Of a stretch of DNA of 13,942 nucleotides, positions 1 to 6,856 are shown piece by piece. A program made the translations under genes and the position numbers. The stretch is taken from positions 1 through 13,942 of the forward strand of contig CAMDJU010000039.1 of NCBI GenBank assembly GCA_945900695.1, written 5' to 3'. Below the pieces are notes generated by a model. It was not told the origin of the DNA, did no database searches, and saw nothing but the letters and a program-made list of their open reading frames with translations. The stretch comes from Bordetella parapertussis. GTDB lineage: Bacteria; Pseudomonadota; Gammaproteobacteria; Burkholderiales; Burkholderiaceae_C. Numbering within the stretch: the stretch's first letter is position 1; each line of letters starts with the position of its first letter.

Positions 1-1262
1 GTGTAGCCCACCCGGTCGTGCAGCATGTGGGTGCTGACCTGGGTTTGGCGCAGCGGGTCCCACACGGCGATGTCGGCGTCTAAGCCCACGGCGATGCGGC
101 CTTTGCGGTGCGACAAGCCATACATATGGGCATGGTCGGTGGCGGTCAGGGCGACAAACTTCTCCAGCGTCATGCGGCCGGTGTGCACCCCTTCAGAGTA
201 CAGCAGCGGCATGCGCAGCTCAATGCCGGGCACGCCGTTGGCCATGTCTTTGAACGTGGTTTTATCGCCTTTGGGCAGCTTGCCCGATTCGTCGTAGCGG
301 TAGGGCGCGTGGTCAGAGCTGAACACCTGAAACGTGCCGTCAAGCAACCCCGCCCACACCGCGGCTTGAGACTCGGCGTCGCGTGGCGGCGGGCTGCAGC
401 AAAACATGGCCCCCTCTAAACCGGGCAGGTCAATGTCGTCGGCGGTCAAAAACAGGTATTGCGGGCAGGTCTCGGCAAAGATGCGCGCGCCCAGGGTTTG
501 GGCATGGCGGATGTGGCGCACCGCTTCGATGCCCGAGACATGCACGATCAGCACCGGCACATCGAGCAGGCGCGACAGCGCAATCACCCGGTGGGTGGCT
601 TCGCTTTCGGCGAGCGGGTCGTGCGACACCGCATGGAACTTCGGCGCCACATGGCCGTTGTCGAGCAAGCGCTGGGCGATCCATTTGATGATGTCGTTGT
701 TTTCGGCATGCACCATCACCAAAGCGCCTTCGCGCCCAGCGGTGTGCAACACATCGAGCATTTGGCTGTCATCGAGCTTGAGCTTGTCGTAGGTGGTGTA
801 GACCTTGAACGAGGTGTAGCCTTTGCGGATCAGGTCGGGCAGGTCGTGCTGCAAGGCTTGGGGCGTGGGGTCCGAGACGATCAGGTGAAAGCTGTAGTCG
901 ATGACCGCTTTGGGGCCGGCGCAGGCGTGGTAATCGCTCACCACTTTGGGGAGCGCCATGCCCCGATGTTGTGCGGCAAACGGGATGATGGTGGTGTTGC
1001 CCCCAAAAGCGGCGGCCACCGTGGCCGAGTCAAAGTCGTCGGCGGTCATCACCCCATTGCTGGATATTTGCTCCACATGGCAGTGGCTGTCGATACCGCC
1101 GGGCAGCACCCAATGGCCATGGGCGTCAATGTCGCGTGCGCCCGCCGGCAAACCGGGGGCCAGGGTGTGGATGAGGCCATCGCGCACGCCCACATCCACG
1201 CGCATGCGCCCATCGGCATTCACCACAGTACCGTTGCGAATGGTCAAGTCAAATTGGGACAC
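1..1262 (-). CDS. Dihydropyrimidinase / D-hydantoinase family cyclic amidohydrolase, 3' end cut by window edge
   Basis: A metal-dependent cytosolic amidohydrolase that opens cyclic amides (dihydropyrimidines, hydantoins) at the ring amide bond. About 420 residues are visible; family members are about 460-490, so the C-terminus lies off the left edge. I read the binuclear metal site in order: PGGIDSHCHVE (H60, H62), the carboxylated lysine in TSFKVYTTYD (K153), VMVHAEN (H185), IVHVSG (H241) and FSSDHAPY (D317). The tyrosine after K153 fits hydantoinase/dihydropyrimidinase rather than dihydroorotase. I chose the GTG start at 1262 because AAAGG lies 6 nt upstream; no ATG fits. It follows the DapA-family gene on the same strand after 150 bp and may have its own promoter. 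Most relatives have Thr or Val between the two histidines, here Cys. Family is confident; hydantoin, dihydropyrimidine or imide as true substrate is open. No N-carbamoyl-amino-acid hydrolase is present nearby. Confidence 0.92.
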   Translation of the reverse strand, partial: MSQFDLTIRNGTVVNADGRMRVDVGVRDGLIHTLAPGLPAGARDIDAHGHWVLPGGIDSHCHVEQISSNGVMTADDFDSATVAAAFGGNTTIIPFAAQHRGMALPKVVSDYHACAGPKAVIDYSFHLIVSDPTPQALQHDLPDLIRKGYTSFKVYTTYDKLKLDDSQMLDVLHTAGREGALVMVHAENNDIIKWIAQRLLDNGHVAPKFHAVSHDPLAESEATHRVIALSRLLDVPVLIVHVSGIEAVRHIRHAQTLGARIFAETCPQYLFLTADDIDLPGLEGAMFCCSPPPRDAESQAAVWAGLLDGTFQVFSSDHAPYRYDESGKLPKGDKTTFKDMANGVPGIELRMPLLYSEGVHTGRMTLEKFVALTATDHAHMYGLSHRKGRIAVGLDADIAVWDPLRQTQVSTHMLHDRVGY

Positions 1263-1294
1263 AGCAAACCTTTGAAATACAAATGGGACAAGGA

Positions 1295-1322
1295 ATCATT
1301 GTGGGTCAAGTGCCAGTGGCAA
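1295..1322 (-). promoter_or_regulatory. Possible sigma70 promoter for the hydantoinase gene
   Basis: Reading the minus strand, TTGCCA (complement of 1317-1322, five of six consensus bases) is followed after 16 bp by AATGAT (complement of 1295-1300, four of six). Transcription would start near 1288, giving a leader of about 25 nt that contains the AAAGG ribosome site. Moderate match only, found by eye; read-through from the DapA-family gene upstream is the alternative. Confidence 0.3.
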
Positions 1323-1328
1323 ATACCA

Positions 1329-1366
1329 GGGGTCAACCCCATGCATCTGTGTTGTGCGCATGCATG
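1329..1366. repeat. Two adjacent inverted repeats upstream of the hydantoinase promoter
   Basis: GGGGT-CA-ACCCC (1329-1340) is a 5-bp-arm palindrome. Next to it, CATGCAT (1340-1346) and ATGCATG (1360-1366) are 7-bp arms separated by 13 bp. Both lie in the 150-bp gap between the DapA-family stop and the hydantoinase start, just upstream of the candidate -35 box. They could be protein-binding sites for an activator or a weak hairpin; there is no T-tract, so they are not a terminator. Function unknown. Confidence 0.35.
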
Positions 1367-1412
1367 AATCGGGCCTGCAAGCGCCGCACGGATATGGGGC
1401 GGGTCATGGGGC

Positions 1413-2351
1413 TCACACCGGCGCCAGCTTGGCACGCGGGTCGTGGCGCGCCAGGCGGGAGAGCAAAAACTCCACCTCTTGGCGCGCGCTGGCGCTGAGC
1501 ATGGCCGCCGGTTTGCGCTGGGCGTCGCTGGCCAGCAAACCGCGCCGCTGCATCACGTATTTGCGCACCGCCAGGCCTGCGCCTTGTTGCTGCTCGTAGC
1601 GCAGCAAGGGCAAATGGGCATCAAACAAGTCGTGGGCTTGATCGCGCTGTCCCGCTTGGGACAAGCGCACCACATCGCACAGCATGTCGGGGAAGCAATA
1701 GCCGGTGTTGGCGCCATCGGCACCGCGTGACATTTCAAAGTCCAGGAACAAGCCGCCGTTGCCGCACAAGATGGCAATGTGGCGCATGCTGTTGTCGGCC
1801 TCAAATTTCCGCAAGGTGCTGATCTTTTCCAGCCCTGGCCAGTCCTCGTGCTTGAGCATCACGATGGAGGGAATCTCTTGCACCATGGTGCGGATGACGT
1901 TGGGGCTCATTTGCACCGAAAACGACAGGGGGTAGTCTTGCAGCACGATGGGCACATCGGGGCCCAAGGCGTCGGCCGCTTGGCGGTAATAGTTGATCAC
2001 CTGGTCATCGGTGCGCAAGGTGTTGGGCGGGCCGATCATCACGGCGGCCGCGCCTGCGGCCATCACCTCTTGGGTCAGGGCATGCATAGAGGCAAACCCC
2101 GGCGACGACACACCCACAATAACCGGCAGGCTGGGCGCGCGGCGGATCATTTGGGTGGTGATGGCCACGCTCTCGCCGTGCGACAACTTGGGGGCCTCAC
2201 CCATTTGCCCCAGCACCGTCACACCGGTGGCACCGCAGGCGACATAAAAGTCGGTCAGCCGGTCCATGGATGCTGTGTCAATGCGGCCATCGGGGAGAAA
2301 GGCCGTGGGGGCGATGGGGAAAACGCCTTGGGCGGCGGGGGTCAGCAGCAT
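1413..2351 (-). CDS. DapA/NAL-family (dihydrodipicolinate synthase superfamily) lyase or aldolase, not true DapA
   Basis: A class I, Schiff-base TIM-barrel enzyme of 312 residues, normal for the family. Visible motifs: GQMGE at 48-52 (family GTTGE), QDYP with the general acid/base tyrosine Y140, and MLKHED with the Schiff-base lysine K167. The true dihydrodipicolinate synthase residues are missing: the two threonines of GTTGE are Q49 and M50, and the arginine after the YNVPGR-type loop is absent (YPLSFSVQMSP here). It therefore probably cleaves, dehydrates or condenses another 2-oxo acid, as do the aldolase, hydratase-aldolase and deoxy-sugar-acid dehydratase members. The ATG at 2351 was chosen because GGAG lies about 7 nt upstream and the family N-terminus (GVFPIAPTAF) follows at once. 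It is divergent from the deacetylase-fold gene and first in the leftward unit ahead of the hydantoinase. Substrate unknown. Confidence 0.9.
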   Translation of the reverse strand: MLLTPAAQGVFPIAPTAFLPDGRIDTASMDRLTDFYVACGATGVTVLGQMGEAPKLSHGESVAITTQMIRRAPSLPVIVGVSSPGFASMHALTQEVMAAGAAAVMIGPPNTLRTDDQVINYYRQAADALGPDVPIVLQDYPLSFSVQMSPNVIRTMVQEIPSIVMLKHEDWPGLEKISTLRKFEADNSMRHIAILCGNGGLFLDFEMSRGADGANTGYCFPDMLCDVVRLSQAGQRDQAHDLFDAHLPLLRYEQQQGAGLAVRKYVMQRRGLLASDAQRKPAAMLSASARQEVEFLLSRLARHDPRAKLAPV

Positions 2352-2365
2352 GCAGTCTCCACAAA

Positions 2366-2379
2366 TGAATTTCGATTCA
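2366..2379. promoter_or_regulatory. Candidate operator palindrome TGAAT-N4-ATTCA at the DapA-family promoter
   Basis: TGAAT (2366-2370), spacer TTCG, ATTCA (2375-2379) is a perfect 5-bp inverted repeat. It abuts the minus-strand -10 element and covers the expected transcription start, a classic repressor position. It lies in the 99-bp divergent gap, so one regulator could control both directions. The regulator is not in the window. A short palindrome like this can occur by chance. Confidence 0.35.
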
Positions 2380-2384
2380 GTATA
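2379..2384 (-). promoter_or_regulatory. Candidate -10 element of the DapA-family gene
   Basis: The minus strand reads TATACT here, five of six matches to TATAAT, 27 bp before the ATG at 2351. The hexamer 17 bp further upstream (GCATCG) does not resemble a -35 box, so if this promoter is real it may need an activator. Confidence 0.35.
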
Positions 2385-2450
2385 TCCACACCCCCATGGC
2401 CCGATGCGCGTCAGTCGGGGCATTTAAGATGGCTTCAGGAGAAAACCACC

Positions 2451-3344
2451 ATGCTCAAAACCCACGGACGCTACGACTACTCGGCCATTTCTCGCCGCCC
2501 CGACTACAGCTGGCCTGGCGGCAAACGCCTGGCCGTGCACATTGCCTTGAATGTGGAGCACTTCGCCTTTGGAGAAGGCTTGGGCAATGACTATGCGGTG
2601 CCACATCCGGCGCCCAACAGCCGCAGCTTTGCCTGGCGCGACTATGGCAATCGGGTCGGTGCTTGGCGCTTGATGGAGCTGGCCGACGCACTCCAATTGC
2701 CGTTTGGCTTGCTCACCAACACCGAGTTGTACGACTATTGCCCCGAGATGATCCAGGCCTTCAGCGCGCGCGGAGATGAGATCGTGGGACACGGCCGCAC
2801 CAACAGCGAGCGCCAAGCCGACATGCCCTTGGACCAAGAGCGCGCATGCATCCAAGAGGTGTCGCAAAAAATATTCGACCATGAAGGTGTGCGCCCCAAA
2901 GGTTGGTTGGCACCCTATATTTCGCAATCCGTAGCCTCTTTGGACCTGCTCAAAGCAGCGGGTTTTCGCTACATGATGGATTGGTCGCTGGACGACCAGC
3001 CGGTGTGGTTTCGCACCCAGCACGGGCCGATTTTGTCGGTGCCCTATGCCCACGACCTGAACGATTCGATCGAATGTGTGTCACGGCGCACCCCGTCGCA
3101 ATTGTTTTGCGACAGCCTGATCGATCAATTTGACGAAATGCTGCAAGAGTCCGAGCGCCGCCCCTTGGTCATGCCCATCGTGCTGCACAGCTTCATCATG
3201 GGCCAGCCCTACCGCGTGCGCCAATTGCGCCGGGTGTTTGAGCACATCTTGCAGCACCGCGATCAGATTTGGCTCACCCGCCCCGGCGACATTTGCATCC
3301 ACATTGAATCTTTGCCTGCCGGCACCGTGCCGGGCGCGCCATGA
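2451..3344 (+). CDS. Polysaccharide-deacetylase-fold hydrolase, PuuE allantoinase / imidase-like
   Basis: A cytosolic protein of 297 residues with no signal peptide, so it is unlikely to act on cell-wall or extracellular glycans. It has the N-terminus seen in this group (GRYDYS..RRPDYSWPGGKRLAV, residues 6-29), then NVEHFAFGEG (34-43), AWRDYGNRVGAWRL (61-74), VGHGRTNSER (112-121), WLAPYISQS (152-160) and IVLHSFIMGQPYR (243-255). The canonical carbohydrate esterase 4 motifs TFDDG and HSxxH are absent; E36, H37, H114 and H246 sit in the matching conserved blocks. From family knowledge, relatives of this type hydrolyse cyclic amides (PuuE allantoinase, bacterial cyclic imidases). ATG at 2451 has AGGAGA about 8 nt upstream. 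The stop overlaps the amidase start by 4 bp (ATGA), indicating translational coupling. I infer an imide- or ring-opening step before the amidase; the substrate is not shown by sequence. Confidence 0.88.
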   Translation: MLKTHGRYDYSAISRRPDYSWPGGKRLAVHIALNVEHFAFGEGLGNDYAVPHPAPNSRSFAWRDYGNRVGAWRLMELADALQLPFGLLTNTELYDYCPEMIQAFSARGDEIVGHGRTNSERQADMPLDQERACIQEVSQKIFDHEGVRPKGWLAPYISQSVASLDLLKAAGFRYMMDWSLDDQPVWFRTQHGPILSVPYAHDLNDSIECVSRRTPSQLFCDSLIDQFDEMLQESERRPLVMPIVLHSFIMGQPYRVRQLRRVFEHILQHRDQIWLTRPGDICIHIESLPAGTVPGAP

Positions 3345-4666
3345 GCGCCGCGCAGCTGGGCCAAGCCTCAGCCGCACACCTGGGTGCGGCCGAGGCCGCG
3401 CGCCGCATCGCTCGAGGCGAGCTCAGCGCCCAAGCCTTGGCCGAGGCCTGTGTAGCAAGGGCCACAGCGCGCGAGGCGCAGTTGCATGCCTGGGCCCATT
3501 TGGCCCCTGAGGCGGTGATCGACCAAGCCCGTGCCCTGGACGCCCAAACCACACCCAAAGGGGTGTTGCACGGCGTGCCGGTGGCGGTCAAAGACATCTT
3601 GGACACCGCCGATATGCCCAGCCGCTATGGCTCGTCTATTTACGCCCAACACCAACCGCTGGTCGATGCGTCATGCGTGGCGCTGTCCCGTGCCGCCGGT
3701 GCCCTGGTGCTGGGCAAAACCCACACCACCGAGTTCGCCAACATCCACCCAACCATCACGGTCAACCCACACCGTGCGGGCCACACACCGGGTGGGTCGT
3801 CCAGCGGTTCGGCCGCAGCTGTGGCTGACTTTCAGGTGCCCTTGGCTTTTGCCACCCAAACCGCCGGCTCGACCATTCGCCCCGCTGCATTTTGTGGCGT
3901 GGTGGGCTACAAACCCAGCTTCAACCGCATCAACCGCGCTGGGCTGAAGTTCTCTGCTGAATCGCTCGACACCATTGGCCTGTTGGCGCGCCATGTGGAG
4001 GATGTGTCTTTGTGGGCCCAGGCCTTGATCGGCCAAGCCCCTGCCGCCATTCCCGCAGCACCCCTGCGCGTGGGCTTGCACCGCACCGCTTTGTGGGGCC
4101 AGGCCAGCGACAGTGCCCAGCAGGCCTTGATCGATGCTGCTCAGCATTTAAAAGCGGCTGGTGCCAGCGTGAGCGATGCCACTTTGGATGGCGACTTCAC
4201 CACCTTGTACGAAGCCCAAGGTGTGGTGATGCGCTACGAGGCCGCGCGCGCCACAGCGTGGGAAATGGCGCACCGCCGCAGCCTATTGAGCCGTGATTTA
4301 TGGCTGCGCTTCGAGCAGGGCATGGCTATACCGCATAGCCAATACCTGGACGCATTGGCCTTGACCCGCCATTGCAGCGCCAAGCTGGAGGCCACCTGGC
4401 AACACTGCGATGTGCTGCTCAGTTTGAGCGCGCCGGGCGAAGCCCCTGAGGGCCTGCACAGCACCGGCGACTCGGTGTTCAACCGCAACTGGACGCTGTT
4501 GGGCTTGCCCTGTGTGCACCTGCCCACGGCAGCCGGGCCGCATGGTTTGCCCTTGGGTGTGCAATTGATTGGCCCCTTGGGCACAGACGTGGCCCTCCTG
4601 GGTGCGGCCCTGTGGGCCGAGTCGGTGTTGGCGCCGCATTACCCCTTGCGTGACCACCTGCGCTGA
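3341..4666 (+). CDS. Amidase-signature family amidase
   Basis: A 441-residue amidase-signature hydrolase, slightly short for the family (about 450-500). The Ser-cisSer-Lys triad is readable: the lysine in VAVKDILDT (K84), the Gly/Ser-rich GGSSSGSAAA (151-160) holding the cis-serine, probably S155, and the nucleophile in TQTAGSTIRPAAFCG (S177). No signal peptide or membrane segment, so cytosolic. It starts at an ATGA overlap with the deacetylase-fold gene and is very probably co-translated with it. That suggests it removes the amide nitrogen from the linear half-amide or ureide made by its partner. A tRNA-transamidating GatA role is unlikely because no gatB or gatC lies beside it and the protein is short. 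It ends 13 bp from the convergent flavin-reductase-like gene, with no terminator hairpin between them. Family confident; substrate inferred from context only. Confidence 0.92.
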   Translation: MSAAQLGQASAAHLGAAEAARRIARGELSAQALAEACVARATAREAQLHAWAHLAPEAVIDQARALDAQTTPKGVLHGVPVAVKDILDTADMPSRYGSSIYAQHQPLVDASCVALSRAAGALVLGKTHTTEFANIHPTITVNPHRAGHTPGGSSSGSAAAVADFQVPLAFATQTAGSTIRPAAFCGVVGYKPSFNRINRAGLKFSAESLDTIGLLARHVEDVSLWAQALIGQAPAAIPAAPLRVGLHRTALWGQASDSAQQALIDAAQHLKAAGASVSDATLDGDFTTLYEAQGVVMRYEAARATAWEMAHRRSLLSRDLWLRFEQGMAIPHSQYLDALALTRHCSAKLEATWQHCDVLLSLSAPGEAPEGLHSTGDSVFNRNWTLLGLPCVHLPTAAGPHGLPLGVQLIGPLGTDVALLGAALWAESVLAPHYPLRDHLR

Positions 4667-4679
4667 CAGCGCGCGGGGC

Positions 4680-5318
4680 TTACAGCCGACCTTGGCTGCG
4701 AATGGCCGCCAAGTACTCGGGGCTGCCCTCGGCGACAAACTGGTCGCGGGTGGTGACATAGCGGTCGGCATACAAGCGCCCCACCGGAAAGTAGTGATCC
4801 ATGTTGACCCGCAGGGTTAGCGGGTCAAACACACCTTCGTGGCTGTGCAGCCACACCACTTGGCCAATGATCAATTGGCGCAGCGGGCTGATGTCGATGG
4901 TTTGGTACAGCTTGCACTCCAGCGCCACCGGTGACTCGGCGATGCGCGGTGCCGCCACCGCGCGTGAGGGCAGGGTGGTGAAGCCCACGGCGGTGGCCTC
5001 GCTCTCGTTGCTGGGGAAGTCGCGCGAGCACGCGTGCATGCGCTCGGCCGTGGCCTCGTCCACCAGGTTAACCACAAACTCACGCTGCAAGGCGATGTTG
5101 TGCGCGGTGTCCTTGGTCGCCCCACCGGGCTTGCGCTCGATGCTCAAAATCAAAATCGGCGGGTCGTCACCCATCAGGTTGAAAAAACTGAACGGCGCGG
5201 CATTCACCACGCCCGCTTCGTTCAAGCTGGTGACCAAGGCGATGGGGCGCGGCACCACCACGCTGACCAGCAGCTTGTAGCACTGGCTCGGGGCCATGGT
5301 GGAGAAGTCAAATTCCAT
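4680..5318 (-). CDS. Flavin reductase-like FMN-binding split-barrel protein
   Basis: A 212-residue protein of the flavin reductase-like / DIM6-NTAB group, close to the usual 190-220. The FMN-binding block is visible at 23-47 (PRPIALVTSLN, then NAAPFSFFN), followed by DDPPILILSI (51-60), KDTAHNI (69-75) and EFVVNLVDE (80-88). Members reduce free FMN for a two-component monooxygenase or act as FMN oxidoreductases on small substrates. No oxygenase component lies in the window, so its partner is unknown. It lies 15 bp after the MmgE/PrpD stop on the same strand and is most likely in one operon with it. The start at 5318 begins the family N-terminus (MEFDFSTM); the Shine-Dalgarno is weak (GAAAG), which fits translation following on from the upstream gene. 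Confidence 0.85.
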   Translation of the reverse strand: MEFDFSTMAPSQCYKLLVSVVVPRPIALVTSLNEAGVVNAAPFSFFNLMGDDPPILILSIERKPGGATKDTAHNIALQREFVVNLVDEATAERMHACSRDFPSNESEATAVGFTTLPSRAVAAPRIAESPVALECKLYQTIDISPLRQLIIGQVVWLHSHEGVFDPLTLRVNMDHYFPVGRLYADRYVTTRDQFVAEGSPEYLAAIRSQGRL

Positions 5319-5333
5319 GGGTGGGCTTTCGGT

Positions 5334-6659
5334 TCAGGGCAATTGCGCGGCCAGCTCAAGTTGCCACAGTTGTTGCAGCATGGCCCGTGCTGCGGTGCCG
5401 CCAATCACGGGTGCGGCCAGCTCGATGAACTTGCCGTTCAAGTCGGCATCGGTCAGCGGGTCTTCGGGGTCGCCCTTGCGGTTGGGCTGAAAAAACACAT
5501 CTTCGCGCCCATCGTGGGTGACCAAGCGCACCTGCGCCGCGCGCTGGCCGGGAAAGCCCGCGTCGATTTGCGCGTCTGCGCGCAGGCTCAGGCGCTGCAT
5601 CAAGCCGCGCACCTGGGCGTCGGCCAAGCGCTCGGGGGTGAAGGCGGCCAAGCGCACCGAGCCATGTACCAAGGCGCTGGCCACCACAAATGGCAGGCTA
5701 AAGCGTGCCTCGGCGGCGGTGGCCGGGTTGGGGTTGCCGGCCACATCCAAGGCCGATTGGTAGGTTTCGATGTGCACCGCGGCCAAATCCTCGGCGCGCA
5801 CGCCCATGCGTTGTTGCAAGGCCAGCGCACCGTCAATCGCGGCAAAGGTGTGGCCACAGCAGGCATGGTTTTTAAACGTCATGTGCTGGATGTTGAACAC
5901 CCGGCCCAGGTCGCCCAGCATGGGTTGCCAGTTGGGGCCACTGCCCATGGCCACGCCCATGCCAGCTTCGCCTTCCAAAATATCCAGCGAGCCGGTCACA
6001 CCGGCGCGGGCAGCTTGCGCGGCCAGCACCCCCGCTTCGGCAGCGCGGCCAGCGTGCAAGGGCTTGGACATGGAGTCCATGCGAAAGGCTTGTTGTAAAC
6101 CGGCGGCAAAGGTGCCCACCGTGGCCAGTGCGTGGGCATATGCGCTGGGCGGCAAGCGGTACAAGGTGGCGGCCGCTGCGGCCGCGCCAAAGCTGCCCAC
6201 GGTACCGGTGTTGTGCCAGTGCTTGTAATGCGCCCGGCCCAAGGTGGCACCGATGCGGGTGGATATTTCGTACCCAGCCACCACCGCACGCAGCAGGTCC
6301 AAGCCCGAGGCCTGGGTCTCCTGCGCCACGGCCCAGGCCGCGGCAATGGTGGGCGCACCGGGGTGGTAAATGGCTTCGCGGTATATGTCGTCAAACTCCA
6401 CCGTGTGGGCCGCCGTGCCATTGATCAAGGCGGCGGTGCGGGTGGAGGCGGCGCGGCCCAACGCCAAGCGGGCGCGGCCATGGTCCAAGTCGTCGGCCAA
6501 AGCTTGTTCAAGCAAGGTGGGCGGTTCGCACACCGCGCCGGGCAACAAGGCGGCGTACCAGTCGATGACGGCGCGCTTGGCATGGTGCAACACATCGGGG
6601 GACAGCTGCGTGGTGGACAGCTGCGCGCCATAAGCGGCCAGCGATTCAATGATGGTCAT
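5334..6659 (-). CDS. MmgE/PrpD family protein
   Basis: A 441-residue member of the family that includes 2-methylcitrate dehydratase PrpD, cis-aconitate decarboxylase and iminodisuccinate epimerase. Blocks in order: AKRAVIDWYAALLPG (27-41), GTAAHTVEFDDIYREAIYHPGAP (81-103), HWHNTGTVGSFGAA (147-160), MSKPLHAGRAAEAGVLAA (197-214) and TFKNHACCGHTFAAID (261-276). Asp90/91, His99, His149, Lys199 and Lys263 fall in the blocks that supply active-site residues in this family; the exact correspondence needs an alignment. I chose ATG 6659 because the family N-terminus (MTIIESLAAYGAQL) starts there, although the ribosome site is poor. The frame stays open to 6845, but that extension is Pro/Arg-rich and unlike the family. 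Divergent from the acyl-CoA dehydrogenase and operonic with the flavin-reductase-like gene. The substrate is probably a small polycarboxylate; this is inference. Confidence 0.92.
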   Translation of the reverse strand: MTIIESLAAYGAQLSTTQLSPDVLHHAKRAVIDWYAALLPGAVCEPPTLLEQALADDLDHGRARLALGRAASTRTAALINGTAAHTVEFDDIYREAIYHPGAPTIAAAWAVAQETQASGLDLLRAVVAGYEISTRIGATLGRAHYKHWHNTGTVGSFGAAAAAATLYRLPPSAYAHALATVGTFAAGLQQAFRMDSMSKPLHAGRAAEAGVLAAQAARAGVTGSLDILEGEAGMGVAMGSGPNWQPMLGDLGRVFNIQHMTFKNHACCGHTFAAIDGALALQQRMGVRAEDLAAVHIETYQSALDVAGNPNPATAAEARFSLPFVVASALVHGSVRLAAFTPERLADAQVRGLMQRLSLRADAQIDAGFPGQRAAQVRLVTHDGREDVFFQPNRKGDPEDPLTDADLNGKFIELAAPVIGGTAARAMLQQLWQLELAAQLP

Positions 6660-6811
6660 GGCGAGGATGGAACTGAGGGGTGGGGGTCTTGCGGCCAGGC
6701 GCAAATACCTGCGGGCTTTCAGGGCACAGCTTAACAAGCCTTGGCGGTCCCCTGAGAGACAGCGCGGGGCGTGCCCTGGCTGGGGTCGGGCGGGCGGCGC
6801 AAAGGGCCTTG

Positions 6812-6825
6812 GACAAAACCTTGTC
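6812..6825. promoter_or_regulatory. Candidate operator GACAA-N4-TTGTC in the MmgE / acyl-CoA dehydrogenase divergent gap
   Basis: The 197-bp gap 6660-6856 separates two divergent units. It contains GACAA (6812-6816), spacer AACC, TTGTC (6821-6825), a perfect 5-bp inverted repeat about 30 bp before the acyl-CoA dehydrogenase start. It has the same arm length and spacer as the palindrome at 2366-2379, but the sequence differs. I found no convincing -35/-10 pair in either direction, and nothing else in this gap. Could be chance. Confidence 0.2.
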
Positions 6826-6856
6826 AGAATCCAGCGCTTGACCACTGGGGTACGGC

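Noticed and set aside
459..1367. 302-codon plus-strand open frame opposite the hydantoinase
   Set aside because: His/Gln/Gly-rich antisense shadow of a gene with intact catalytic motifs; no recognisable domain.
1413..2351. Genuine dihydrodipicolinate synthase (lysine biosynthesis, dapA)
   Set aside because: The GTTGE threonines and the substrate-binding arginine are missing, and the neighbours are catabolic.
2400..2419. CCCGA-N10-TCGGG inverted repeat before the deacetylase-fold gene
   Set aside because: Short arms, no T-tract and no link to a promoter element; likely chance in GC-rich DNA.
1413..2423. Longer DapA-family frame starting at 2423
   Set aside because: The ATG at 2351 has a GGAG ribosome site and starts the conserved domain at once; the longer form would overlap the candidate -10 and operator.
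1779..3344. 521-codon plus-strand frame that includes the deacetylase-fold protein
   Set aside because: Its first 224 codons are antisense to the DapA-family gene; the AGGAGA ribosome site and conserved N-terminus place the start at 2451.
5334..6845. Longer MmgE/PrpD reading frame starting at 6845
   Set aside because: The extra N-terminal residues are rich in Pro, Arg and Ala, have no family counterpart and would overlap most of the divergent promoter gap; the family N-terminus begins at 6659.
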